DNA of 64,000 bases from Flavobacterium rivuli WB 3.3-2 = DSM 21788 (lineage in GTDB: Bacteria > Bacteroidota > Bacteroidia > Flavobacteriales > Flavobacteriaceae), in the NCBI RefSeq assembly GCF_000378485.1, contig NZ_KB899975.1:54636-118635 (forward strand). The letters run 5' to 3'. A program made the position numbers and the translations under genes. The notes below the pieces were generated by a model. It worked only from the letters and a program-made list of their open reading frames with translations, made no database searches and was not told the origin of the DNA. Each line of letters starts with the position of its first letter. Positions within the stretch are counted from its first letter, which is position 1. Below, in pieces: positions 1 to 8,026 of this stretch.

Positions 1-400
1 CAGGCAGGCACTGTAGCTGACTTAACTGCTACAGGCGAAAACCTTAAATGGTATGCTGCTGCAACAGGTGGCGATGTTCTTGCATCTACCACTGCACTTA
101 CAGCAGGTAACTATTTTGTATCTCAAACTTTAAATAACTGTGAGAGTGCCCGTACAGAAGTTGCTGTTACCATAAACACGACCACTGCTCCTACTGCTGC
201 ACCTATTGCTATTTGCCAGGCAGGTACTGTAGCTGACTTAACTGCTACAGGCGAAAACCTTAAATGGTATGCTGCTGCAACAGGTGGCGATGTTCTTGCT
301 TCTACTATTGAGCTTACAGCAGGTAACTATTACGTATCTCAAACTTTAAATAACTGTGAGAGTGCCCGTACAGAAGTTACTGTTACAATTGCTACACCTC
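1..400 (+). repeat. 216-bp in-frame tandem repeat inside the adhesin gene
   Basis: The unit starting CAGGCAGG(C/T)ACTGTAGCTGAC at base 1 recurs at base 217 and is almost unchanged over most of its length. The period is 216 bp (72 codons), so copies can be gained or lost without a frameshift. Further copies probably lie upstream of the window. Confidence 0.9.
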
Positions 401-864
401 AGGCTCCGGATGCTGCCGCAATGCAAGATTTTACAGTTGGCCAAACACTTGCAGATCTTGATCCATTTGGCGATAATATAAGATGGTATGCTGAAGAAGG
501 CTTAACCACAGAATTAACACTTACTACAGTATTAGCTGACGGAACAATTTATTATGCAGTACAGTTTACAGGCAACTGCGAAAGTGATGCCCTACCTGTA
601 ACAGCAAACGAAGTTTTACGTAACCAGGCTTTCAATATCAAAGGATTAAAACTTTACCCTAATCCTGTAAAAGATGTACTAAATATATCTTACACAGACA
701 ATATAACATTCGTAACATTATATAACTCATTGGGGCAAAAAGTTACTTCTAAAAATGTAAATGCCATAACAACACAGTTAGACATGTCATTATTACCTAC
801 AGGTATGTATACAGTAATTGTGACTTCGGATAATAAATCTGCTTCTATAAAAATTATAAGGTAG
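1..864 (+). CDS. T9SS-exported adhesin with Ig-like repeats (3' part)
   Basis: The reading frame is open from the first base of the window, so this is the C-terminal end (287 codons) of a longer gene. It contains two nearly identical 72-residue modules (bases 1-216 and 217 to about 400) of the Ig-like type common in Bacteroidota adhesins, each with an LKWY core, a YVSQT strand and an NNCESAR turn. A more diverged third module follows (about 420-600). The end (from about 640) is a type A T9SS sorting domain with the LYPNPVKDVLNISY signature and a final SIKIIR strand, which directs outer-membrane export and surface attachment. The ligand is unknown. The near-identity of the modules suggests recent duplication and possible length variation. 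A strong terminator follows. Confidence 0.85.
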   Translation, partial: QAGTVADLTATGENLKWYAAATGGDVLASTTALTAGNYFVSQTLNNCESARTEVAVTINTTTAPTAAPIAICQAGTVADLTATGENLKWYAAATGGDVLASTIELTAGNYYVSQTLNNCESARTEVTVTIATPQAPDAAAMQDFTVGQTLADLDPFGDNIRWYAEEGLTTELTLTTVLADGTIYYAVQFTGNCESDALPVTANEVLRNQAFNIKGLKLYPNPVKDVLNISYTDNITFVTLYNSLGQKVTSKNVNAITTQLDMSLLPTGMYTVIVTSDNKSASIKIIR

Positions 865-891
865 AAACCCCCGTAGGTACTTTAAACCAAG

Positions 892-930
892 AGGCTGTCT
901 AAAAAACATTTTTTAGACAGCCTTTTTATT
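892..930 (+). terminator. Intrinsic terminator of the adhesin gene
   Basis: A perfect 15-bp inverted repeat (892-906 with 909-923, arm AGGCTGTCTAAAAAA) has a two-base loop and is followed by a T-rich run. It lies 28 bases after the adhesin stop codon. Confidence 0.9.
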
Positions 931-990
931 TGAAATAATATAAGCATATAATTCACATTATTATTTGATAGCCTTAAACCTTGACGACAG

Positions 991-1502
991 GTAATTTTAG
1001 ACTGTTTTGAAAAAATTACAATTGAGTTACAGCGTGGAGTAGACAAACACAGCAAAAAACTTATTGCCAGTAATATAGAATTATTACTCAATTACTGTGA
1101 CCGTTTTTATGACCGTAAGTTTATAACAAGGGAAAATGCCAACCAGGAAATTATGGAGCGATTTGAAAGCCTGCTTGCCGGGTTTTTCCAAAATAATAAT
1201 GCTCAGCACCTGGGGTTACTAACAGTTTCATACTGTGCGGACCAACTACACTTATCATCTAATTATTTTGGATATCTAATAAAAAAGAAACCGGGCGTAC
1301 CGCACAGGACTGCATCCTGTCTAAAATAATTGCTGTTGCTAAAGAACGTATTTATGACCTTACTAAATCAGTAAGTGAGATAGCTTATGAGCTTGGCTTT
1401 AAATACCCGTAACATTTCAACAGGCTATTTAAACAAAAGGTAGGATGTACACCTTTGGAATATAGAAAAATAGCTAATCTGATAAATGTACCTGATAATT
1501 AG
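991..1502 (+). pseudogene. Decayed AraC-family transcriptional regulator
   Basis: The frame reads as the C-terminal part of a Bacteroidota AraC regulator: a linker with SNIELLLNYCDRFYDR, then an AraC helix-turn-helix domain with SSNYFGYLIKK, SVSEIAYELGFKYP and HFNRLFKQKVGCTP. It is broken in at least three ways. There is no start or ligand-binding domain (stops lie just upstream of 991). About one A is missing from the A-run near 1282-1290, which shifts the frame inside the first helix-turn-helix. The CAA codon expected after KYP (about 1410) is now TAA. The frame then continues to a normal-looking stop at 1500-1502. It is a relic; what it regulated is unknown. Confidence 0.85.
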
Positions 1503-1583
1503 CTGATGGCAGGCGTAAGTAGCCGAATTATTTGGAATAATAGGTTATTTTATGTAAATTGAAAACTTGAAATACCCGGATCA

Positions 1584-2723
1584 ATGTTGCAGAAACCCAA
1601 AATAATTTATTTAGACAATAATGCTACAACTCGTGTAGATAACAGCGTGTTACAAGCCATGCTGCCTTTTTTTACAGAGGATTATGCTAATGCAAGCAGC
1701 AGCCATTTATTTGGGTTAACTGTAAATGAGGCCGTTGAAGTTGCCCACGAACAGGTTGCCGATCTAATTGGCGGCAGCCCTAAAGAAATTACATTTACGT
1801 CAGGAGCTACAGAAGCTATTAATCTTGCCATTAAGGGGTTGGTAAATCATCCTAAAAAACATATTGTTACCGTTGCTACAGAACATAAGGCAGTGCTTGA
1901 TACCTGTGAATGGATGGAAAAGCAGGGATTTATAATAACCCATTTACCTGTGCAAAGTGATGGGATTATAGACCTTGACGTTTTAGAGACTGCAGTTACA
2001 GAGGATACACTCTTGGTATGTGTTATGTATGCAAATAACGAAACCGGAGTATTACAACCTATTAAACAAATCAGTGAAATTAGCCATGCTAAAGGCGCAT
2101 TATATATGACAGACGCTACACAGGCAGTAGGCAAGTTGCCAATTGATGTTTCAGAATTAGGTATTGATTTGATGCCACTGTCTGCACATAAATTTTATGG
2201 GCCAAAAGGTATTGGGGCATTGTATATATCGGCAACAGCCAAAATAAAGTTGGACTTACAAATGCACGGTGGTGGCCACGAGCGTAAAATGCGCAGCGGC
2301 ACACTTAACGTGCCGGGAATTGTGGGGTTAGGAAAAGCCTGCGAAATAGCTTCTTCAGAAATGCAGGCTGATAGTGAAAGTATCGCTACTTTAAGAAACC
2401 ATCTTGAAAGCGGACTTTTAAAAATTGAAGGTGCTTTTGTAAATGGAAATGCAACCCACCGCCTTTATAACACCACTAATATTTGTTTCCCGGGAGCAAA
2501 TTCGGAGAAATTAATTTTAGCGCTCGGTAACATTGCTGTTTCCAGCGGATCGGCATGCTCGGCTGTAACGACAGAACCTTCCTATGTTTTAAAGGCATTA
2601 GGCTTATCTGATGCTGATGCGTTAAGTTCAATACGTTTTAGCCTGGGCAGGTTTACTACCTATGAAGAAATAAGTTGTGCCATTGACAGAGTTACAGAAC
2701 TTGTGGCTCAACTAAGGAAGTAA
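1584..2723 (+). CDS. Cysteine desulfurase (NifS/IscS-type, class V aminotransferase fold)
   Basis: This PLP enzyme takes sulfur from L-cysteine as a persulfide, giving alanine, for delivery to Fe-S clusters, tRNA or molybdenum cofactor. The 379-residue length is usual. Visible features are the N-terminal YLDNNATT, FTSGATEAIN near residue 72, His101 that stacks on PLP, Asp177, the PLP lysine Lys203 in SAHKFYGPKG, and catalytic Cys325 in SSGSACS. The start ATG follows a decayed regulator. The gene converges on a large molybdenum-hydroxylase cluster on the other strand. Because xanthine-oxidase-family enzymes need a sulfurated cofactor, it may serve that cluster; this is inferred from position only. 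It could equally be a general desulfurase. Confidence 0.9.
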   Translation: MLQKPKIIYLDNNATTRVDNSVLQAMLPFFTEDYANASSSHLFGLTVNEAVEVAHEQVADLIGGSPKEITFTSGATEAINLAIKGLVNHPKKHIVTVATEHKAVLDTCEWMEKQGFIITHLPVQSDGIIDLDVLETAVTEDTLLVCVMYANNETGVLQPIKQISEISHAKGALYMTDATQAVGKLPIDVSELGIDLMPLSAHKFYGPKGIGALYISATAKIKLDLQMHGGGHERKMRSGTLNVPGIVGLGKACEIASSEMQADSESIATLRNHLESGLLKIEGAFVNGNATHRLYNTTNICFPGANSEKLILALGNIAVSSGSACSAVTTEPSYVLKALGLSDADALSSIRFSLGRFTTYEEISCAIDRVTELVAQLRK

Positions 2724-2749
2724 AAAATCCTGCTTTTTACAGCAGGATT
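2721..2749. terminator. Intrinsic terminator between converging genes
   Basis: A 9-bp perfect stem (2726-2734 with 2741-2749, arm AATCCTGCT) has a six-base loop. On the minus strand it is followed by a run of T, so it mainly ends the molybdenum hydroxylase operon. On the plus strand the T tract is poor. Confidence 0.75.
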
Positions 2750-2769
2750 AGATATTTAGGACCACACAA

Positions 2770-5007
2770 TTACAGCAACTTATCAAAATGTATGGGGAAA
2801 TCATTAATGCGTTTCCCGGTAGCATGATAAATGGCATTAGCAATTGCAGGGGGCATGCCTACAAGACCGATCTCGCCCACACCTTTTATGCCAAGGTCGT
2901 TGACCACAGTATCTTTTTCATCTACAAAGATCACGTCAAAATCGTGTATATCAGCATGCACCGGGATATGGTATTCTCCCAGGTTAGCGTTCATATATTT
3001 ACCGAAACGTGCATCGCTGATGGTTTCTTCGTGAAGCGCTTTGCTAAGGCTCCATACCATACCACCCAGTATTTGGCTTGTAGCGGTTTTAGGATTAATT
3101 ATTCTGCCTGCCGCTACAGCTGTAATAGCACGGGTTACCTCAATTACACCAAGTTCTTCATCTACTTCAACCTCTACAAATACTGCACTGTGTGCCGCAC
3201 GCGAATGCCCTTTTAGTTTCAATGGGTTAGGCATTGCACTATTTGTCGATTTAATGCTTTTGCCTTTATTTGTTGCCATAATATCTTTGATGGCAACACC
3301 CGTCAGCATGTTTTCTTTAAGCACTATAGAACCATTTTTAAACAGCACATCTTTTATATCGGCACCTGCTAAAATAGAGTTATTCATTTTTTTAGCAAGC
3401 TTCAGCAACTTTTTACCAATTGCCTGGCAGGCTGCCTCTACTGCAGGGCCCACTGTAGCAACAGTAAATGAGCCTCCCTGTATAGGGGCAAATGGCATTT
3501 TACTGTCACCATATAAAAAGGTAACATCATTAATAGCGAGACCTAAAGTGTCAGCAGCGATTTGTGTCATCACGGTAAGGGTCCCCGTACCAATATCAGT
3601 AACCGCATTACTTACCTGCAGCTTACCGTCGGGCGTCATAATAGCCTGTGCACGTGCAAAAAGCCTGTTGGCTTCCCATATGCCTGTAGCCATACCATAG
3701 CCCACAAGCTTATTACCTTTTTTCATGCTGCGCGGTTCGGGGTTTCGTTTGCTCCAGCCAAATTTTTCGGCGCCCTGCATATAACACTCTTTAAGTTCTT
3801 TGCTTGAATAAGGCCTGCCCACGCTTACATCTTTATCGGCATAATTAAGTAACCTTAAATCCAGCGGATCCATGTGTAGCTTATAAGCCAGTTCATCCAT
3901 AGTGCTTTCTATCGCATGGCTGCCGGTACTGCCACCGGGGGCACGCATATCCAGCGGGCTGTAAACATCGAGCGGGACCAGTTCATATTCAAATAAGGTA
4001 TTATCAGCCGGATATAACATATTGCTCCAATTTACCACTACCTCGCTATAATCTTCAAACTGCGATGTTTCGGCAACAGCCTTGTGATATAAGGCATTAA
4101 CACGGCCATTTTCTTCAGCGCCAAATTTTGTATACTGAATGGTGGGAGGGCGGTGGCCAAAGGTAAACATCTGCTGCCTGTCGAGCGTTACGCGCACATT
4201 GCGCTTTAACTCAAGTGCCGCCATTACCGACATGAACAACTGGTATTGTGGCCTTAAACCCGACCCAAAGCCTCCGCCTACGTAGGTAGAGATAACCTGT
4301 ACATCTTTAAAATGCAGGCCAAATACGTTAGCAACGAACAACTGTGAATTGATTGTACCCTGCGTTTTATCATATATTTTTAGCTTGCCCTTGCCCTCAT
4401 ATATCGTTGTTGTAGTATAGAGTTCTAACGGGTTGTGGTGCTCTGTACCATGATGAAACTCACCTTCGGCCTGCACATACGAGTTGTTGTAGGCTCCTTC
4501 AAAATCGCCCCTTGGCTTGGGCGGCGGCGGTTTAAGCATTGTGGCCAGGCCTAATTTTGGAGGACGGGCATTATCAAGGTTAGTATTTATATCGGTGTCA
4601 AAGGCCTCTTCATCATATTCAAATGTTATAAGCGTAGCAGCATACCGCGCCAGCTCAAAGGTTTCGGCCACGAGCAGGGCTATGGGTTGCCCATTGTATT
4701 TAATTTCACTATCATAAAGCGGCCTGAAAACCATGCCGGGAGGGGCATCCATATCAGTATACTGCAGATCAAAATGTGCCAGCGCCGGACGGTTTTCATG
4801 GCTGAATATTTCTATAACACCGGGCAACGCCTCAGCGGCAGCGGTATTAATGCTACGTATTTTACCTTTTGTAATGGTGCTGTTTATAACATAGCCATAC
4901 AAAAGATCAGGCACATTATATTCGCCGGCATATTTTGCAGAACCCGTAACTTTTTCTCGGCCTTCCAAACGGCTAACCGGTTGGCCTATAGATGGTAATT
5001 TTGTCAT
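2770..5007 (-). CDS. Xanthine dehydrogenase family, molybdopterin-binding subunit (PaoC/YagR-like)
   Basis: This is the catalytic large subunit (745 residues) of a molybdenum hydroxylase that oxidises aldehydes or N-heterocycles with water as oxygen donor. It has the aldehyde oxidase/xanthine dehydrogenase a/b hammerhead at about 15-135. It also has the molybdopterin-binding YVGGGFGSG (244-250), Arg355 in RAPGGS, and GVGEIG near the C-terminus with Glu712, which matches the family's catalytic base. It is the third gene after the Fe-S and FAD subunits, 22 bp from the FAD gene. The subunit order and the FAD partner's extra cysteines point to the E. coli PaoABC aldehyde oxidase group. Unlike PaoABC, no subunit here has a Tat signal, so the enzyme is probably cytoplasmic. 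The substrate is unknown. Confidence 0.92.
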   Translation of the reverse strand: MTKLPSIGQPVSRLEGREKVTGSAKYAGEYNVPDLLYGYVINSTITKGKIRSINTAAAEALPGVIEIFSHENRPALAHFDLQYTDMDAPPGMVFRPLYDSEIKYNGQPIALLVAETFELARYAATLITFEYDEEAFDTDINTNLDNARPPKLGLATMLKPPPPKPRGDFEGAYNNSYVQAEGEFHHGTEHHNPLELYTTTTIYEGKGKLKIYDKTQGTINSQLFVANVFGLHFKDVQVISTYVGGGFGSGLRPQYQLFMSVMAALELKRNVRVTLDRQQMFTFGHRPPTIQYTKFGAEENGRVNALYHKAVAETSQFEDYSEVVVNWSNMLYPADNTLFEYELVPLDVYSPLDMRAPGGSTGSHAIESTMDELAYKLHMDPLDLRLLNYADKDVSVGRPYSSKELKECYMQGAEKFGWSKRNPEPRSMKKGNKLVGYGMATGIWEANRLFARAQAIMTPDGKLQVSNAVTDIGTGTLTVMTQIAADTLGLAINDVTFLYGDSKMPFAPIQGGSFTVATVGPAVEAACQAIGKKLLKLAKKMNNSILAGADIKDVLFKNGSIVLKENMLTGVAIKDIMATNKGKSIKSTNSAMPNPLKLKGHSRAAHSAVFVEVEVDEELGVIEVTRAITAVAAGRIINPKTATSQILGGMVWSLSKALHEETISDARFGKYMNANLGEYHIPVHADIHDFDVIFVDEKDTVVNDLGIKGVGEIGLVGMPPAIANAIYHATGKRINDFPIHFDKLL

Positions 5008-5029
5008 GCTAATGGTGTAAGGTTAGGTT

Positions 5030-6049
5030 TTATTTAGATGGCTGTGCACCGGGGCGCTGTGTTTCAGGATTCAGTGCCATCATGCAATTACGCACAATTG
5101 CTTTTTTAGCAAGCGGTATTTTAAAGTCGTTATACGCATAACCCTGTGCGCCCTGCAATATTATGTCTGCGGCGGCGGCGAAATTCTCACGTTTGGCTTC
5201 TTTGCCTTTAAGAAAATCTTCAGCCGCTGTAACACGCCATGGCTTGTGGGCAACACCACCAAGCGCAATACAGGCCTCTTTAATGATGTTTCCATCTAAA
5301 CTCAGCCCGGTAGCCACAGACACCAGTGCAAATGAATAGGAAGCCCTGTCACGCAGTTTTAAGTAGGAATAATTTTTCTTAAAGCCTGTTGCAGGAAGGT
5401 CAATACCCGTAATGATCTCGCCATGTTGCAGGTTGTTATCAATATGGGGTGTATCGCCCGGCAGGCGGTGGTAGTCAGCGAAAGCCAAAACCCTGTAGCC
5501 ACCAGGCCCTGTAATGTTTACAGTAGCCCCAAGCGCTGCCAGTGCCACACACATATCTGACGGAAAAACAGCGATGCAGTTCTCACTCTGCCCTAATATG
5601 GCATGGATGCGGGTGTAACCACCGATGGCCGAACATCCCGACCCCGGTTCGCGCTTGTTGCATGGTGTATTGATATCATAAAAATAGTAGCAGCGGGTGC
5701 GCTGGTTTAGGTTGCCGCCATTGGTAGCCATATTGCGAATTTGTGCAGAAGCACCTGCAAGTATTGCCCTGGACAGCAAGGGATAGCGTGATTCTATAAG
5801 TGGATGATAAGCAGTATCGGCATTGGTAACAAGCGCACCTAACCTAACACCGCCATTTTCTAATTCGGTAATAGCGTGATTATCAGTAAATGGGTTGATG
5901 TCTACCAGTTTGTCTGCCGTGGTAATAAAGTATTTCAGCAGGTCATTAATATTCGTTCCGCCAGCAACAATTTTATTTTGGGTGCTGCCGTTAAGCTGAT
6001 CTATAGCCTGGGTAGCATCAGTGGTTTTAGCATAGGTAAAATTATTCAT
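5030..6049 (-). CDS. Molybdenum hydroxylase FAD subunit (PaoB/YagS-like)
   Basis: This is the medium subunit that passes electrons from the Fe-S clusters to FAD. The chosen ATG (6047-6049) gives 339 residues, is preceded by a strong AAGGAGG, and overlaps the Fe-S subunit gene by 8 bp; a longer frame upstream has no such support. FAD-binding motifs are IVAGGTN (about 27-33) and ATNGGNLNQ (108-116). Cys120, Cys130 and Cys139, in the CYYFYD, PCNKR and GSGC stretches, lie in the insertion that holds an extra [4Fe-4S] cluster in PaoB-type subunits. Cys158 is a candidate fourth ligand. This separates it from ordinary XdhB subunits. Confidence 0.92.
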   Translation of the reverse strand: MNNFTYAKTTDATQAIDQLNGSTQNKIVAGGTNINDLLKYFITTADKLVDINPFTDNHAITELENGGVRLGALVTNADTAYHPLIESRYPLLSRAILAGASAQIRNMATNGGNLNQRTRCYYFYDINTPCNKREPGSGCSAIGGYTRIHAILGQSENCIAVFPSDMCVALAALGATVNITGPGGYRVLAFADYHRLPGDTPHIDNNLQHGEIITGIDLPATGFKKNYSYLKLRDRASYSFALVSVATGLSLDGNIIKEACIALGGVAHKPWRVTAAEDFLKGKEAKRENFAAAADIILQGAQGYAYNDFKIPLAKKAIVRNCMMALNPETQRPGAQPSK

Positions 6050-6527
6050 AATTGCCTCCTTCCTTAACCTCCATAAGCGCATCAATGATACCTTTATGGG
6101 CTCCACAACGGCACAGGTTGCCGCTCATAAGCTCTTTGACTTCTTCGCGGGTATGGGCTTTACCTTCTTTAAGCATACCGATGCCGCTGCAAATTTGCCC
6201 GGGCGTGCAGTACCCGCACTGAAAAGCATCGTGTTCTATGAATGCTTTTTGCAACGGGTGCAATGCTTCGTTTTTTGCTATCCCCTCGATAGTAGTTATT
6301 TCGCTGCCATCTTTCATTACGGCAAGCGTAAGGCAACTCAGTACACGTTTGCCGTCTACCAGTACGGTGCACGCGCCACACTGGCCGTGGTCGCAGCCTT
6401 TTTTAGTTCCGGTAAGGTCAAGGTTTTCGCGCAGGGCATCAAGTAACGATACCCAGGGAAGAATATTTAATTGATAATCATTCCCATTTACACGCAATGA
6501 CGTTGTATGTGTATTGTTCGTTTCCAT
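6042..6527 (-). CDS. Molybdenum hydroxylase 2Fe-2S subunit (PaoA/YagT-like)
   Basis: This small electron-transfer subunit (161 residues) carries two [2Fe-2S] clusters. The plant-ferredoxin-type site is Cys45, Cys50, Cys53 and Cys65 in GCDHGQCGAC. The alpha-helical site is Cys104, Cys107, Cys139 and Cys141 in CGYCTPGQ and NLCRCG. The start is the ATG at 6525-6527; a TTG two codons earlier is in frame but less likely. There is no Tat signal, although E. coli PaoA has one. It is the first gene of the three-subunit operon and overlaps the FAD gene by 8 bp. A 148-bp gap separates it from the cofactor genes upstream, so it may have its own promoter. Confidence 0.92.
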   Translation of the reverse strand: METNNTHTTSLRVNGNDYQLNILPWVSLLDALRENLDLTGTKKGCDHGQCGACTVLVDGKRVLSCLTLAVMKDGSEITTIEGIAKNEALHPLQKAFIEHDAFQCGYCTPGQICSGIGMLKEGKAHTREEVKELMSGNLCRCGAHKGIIDALMEVKEGGNYE

Positions 6528-6675
6528 AGGCAATACATATTGTTTTTGTATTACCTCAATTTCCGAATTTTATAACTGCGCGTATTATAATAGAATGTTA
6601 AGTTTATAAAAGAGAAAACATAAAGTATTTTTGAGTTGGAAACACAACACAAGGCAATCCTTGTTAATCAAATAA

Positions 6676-7584
6676 TTAATGTGGCTTATTTGCCTTTACC
6701 TCAAACACATGTAATACCTGCGGGAAAAGTGCTTCCATAGTTTCTTCGGCACCCTTTTTAGATCCCGGTAATGTTAACACCAGCGTATCTCCTGCAAAGC
6801 CTGCTACGCCTCGCGACAGCATTGCGGTTTTAACACGTTGCTGCCCGTAATTGCGGGCAGTTTCCATAATGCCGGGAATATGTTTATCAATAAGTGGTTC
6901 AACAGCATCGGGTGTTACATCGCGGGCAGAAAGGCCGGTACCTCCCGTAAATATCACCATGTCTTTTTCCTGGCTAATATAGTTTTTAAGTGTAGTTTGT
7001 ATAGTGTTAAAATCATCTGGGATAATGGTATACTCTACATCGTTTAGACCGTGTTTTTCAAGGATTGCCACTATTGCCTTACCCGATGTATCTTGTTTTT
7101 CGCTGCGGTATGCAGTGTCAGAACATACCACCACGGCACATTGCAACCCTTTCTCCGAATATTTTTTTGGATCCGATTTACCACCGTGTTTTTCCTGCAG
7201 GCGAATGTTTTGTATTTCCACATTTTTGTCGATAGGCTTCAGCATATCATACATAACGAGTGCCGCAACTGATGCGCCATGCATGGCCTCAACCTCTACC
7301 CCTGTTTTATAAATAGTATGCACTTCCACCGAAATAACTACTGTTAAGTCTTCAATTTTATAGGTAATAGATGCATATTCAACGGGCAGCGGATGGCAAT
7401 CAGGTATTACATCGCTGGTTTTTTTTATGGCAAAAAGTGCTGCCGCACGGCTAAACTCAAAGATGTCGCCCTTGGGCACTTTGCGTTGTTCTATGGCATA
7501 AATAGTTTGCTGTGATGATGTTTGTACCGTAGCGGTAGCAATGGACTTGCGTAATGTGAACGATTTGTGTGTAATATTTACCAT
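6676..7584 (-). CDS. moaCB: MoaC-Mog/MoaB fusion (bifunctional molybdenum cofactor protein)
   Basis: Two cofactor enzymes are joined in 302 residues. Residues 1-140 are MoaC, cyclic pyranopterin monophosphate synthase, with IPDCHPL (60-66), the family lysines near 54-55 and 116, and the LQEKHGGKSD end. Residues 146-300 are a MogA/MoaB domain that adenylylates molybdopterin, with FTGGTGLSARDVTP (212-225) and LPGSKKG (272-278). MoaC makes the first cyclic intermediate together with MoaA, encoded in the same cluster. The Mog domain works just before MoeA. The gene lies one base after moaE, so they are translated together. MoaC-Mog fusions are known from other bacteria. Confidence 0.92.
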   Translation of the reverse strand: MVNITHKSFTLRKSIATATVQTSSQQTIYAIEQRKVPKGDIFEFSRAAALFAIKKTSDVIPDCHPLPVEYASITYKIEDLTVVISVEVHTIYKTGVEVEAMHGASVAALVMYDMLKPIDKNVEIQNIRLQEKHGGKSDPKKYSEKGLQCAVVVCSDTAYRSEKQDTSGKAIVAILEKHGLNDVEYTIIPDDFNTIQTTLKNYISQEKDMVIFTGGTGLSARDVTPDAVEPLIDKHIPGIMETARNYGQQRVKTAMLSRGVAGFAGDTLVLTLPGSKKGAEETMEALFPQVLHVFEVKANKPH

Positions 7585-7585
7585 G

Positions 7586-8026
7586 CTACTTATTTATTTT
7601 CCATTGATGCGATTCGTCTTCAAAAATTTCTTTGCCCCAAACAGGCAGGTCGGCCTTAATGCGCTCTACAACTTCCTCGCAGGCATTTATTGCTGTTTTG
7701 CGATGCTTAGATGATGTAAACACAAACAAGCAAATTTCGCCCGTTTTTACCTCACCCAAACTATGATGTACATGCATACACGTAAGTTCGTATTTGGCAA
7801 ATATCTCTTCACGAAGCTCATGCATTTTTTGTAAAGCAAGGTCATCATACGTTGTATATTCAATTGCAGATACCGTTTTATCCTCAATAATGTCGGCTCG
7901 TACCTGACCAAGAAAAATACTGTGCGCACCAATGTCTTTTTTAGAGGAATGCTTCGCAATGCTCTCTGCAATAAATGCCGGGCTTATAGCACCCTCAGTA
8001 AAAATATTTTTAACGGGTTTGCTCAT
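7586..8026 (-). CDS. moaE: Molybdopterin synthase catalytic subunit MoaE
   Basis: MoaE converts cyclic pyranopterin monophosphate to molybdopterin with sulfur carried on the MoaD C-terminus. The 146-residue length is normal. The family FLGQVRAD motif lies at 38-45 and HRKTAINACEEVVERIK at 108-124. The catalytic lysines appear as Lys124 and Lys132 (LPVWGKE). The gene overlaps the moeB-like gene by 17 bp and is followed after one base by the moaC-mog fusion, in the middle of a tightly packed operon. Confidence 0.93.
   Translation of the reverse strand: MSKPVKNIFTEGAISPAFIAESIAKHSSKKDIGAHSIFLGQVRADIIEDKTVSAIEYTTYDDLALQKMHELREEIFAKYELTCMHVHHSLGEVKTGEICLFVFTSSKHRKTAINACEEVVERIKADLPVWGKEIFEDESHQWKINK

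Noticed and set aside
882..1091. 69-codon frame on the minus strand over the terminator and AraC relic
   Set aside because: It runs antisense through a perfect terminator hairpin and decayed coding sequence and shows no protein-like pattern.
3041..3700. 219-codon plus-strand frame inside the hydroxylase large subunit gene
   Set aside because: It is antisense to a well-supported gene with clear motifs; its low-complexity Ser/Ile/Val content is typical of an antisense frame.
6527..6676. Idea that the paoA-like gene and moaC-mog gene form one operon
   Set aside because: A 148-bp AT-rich gap without read-through signs separates them; co-transcription is possible but not supported by sequence alone.
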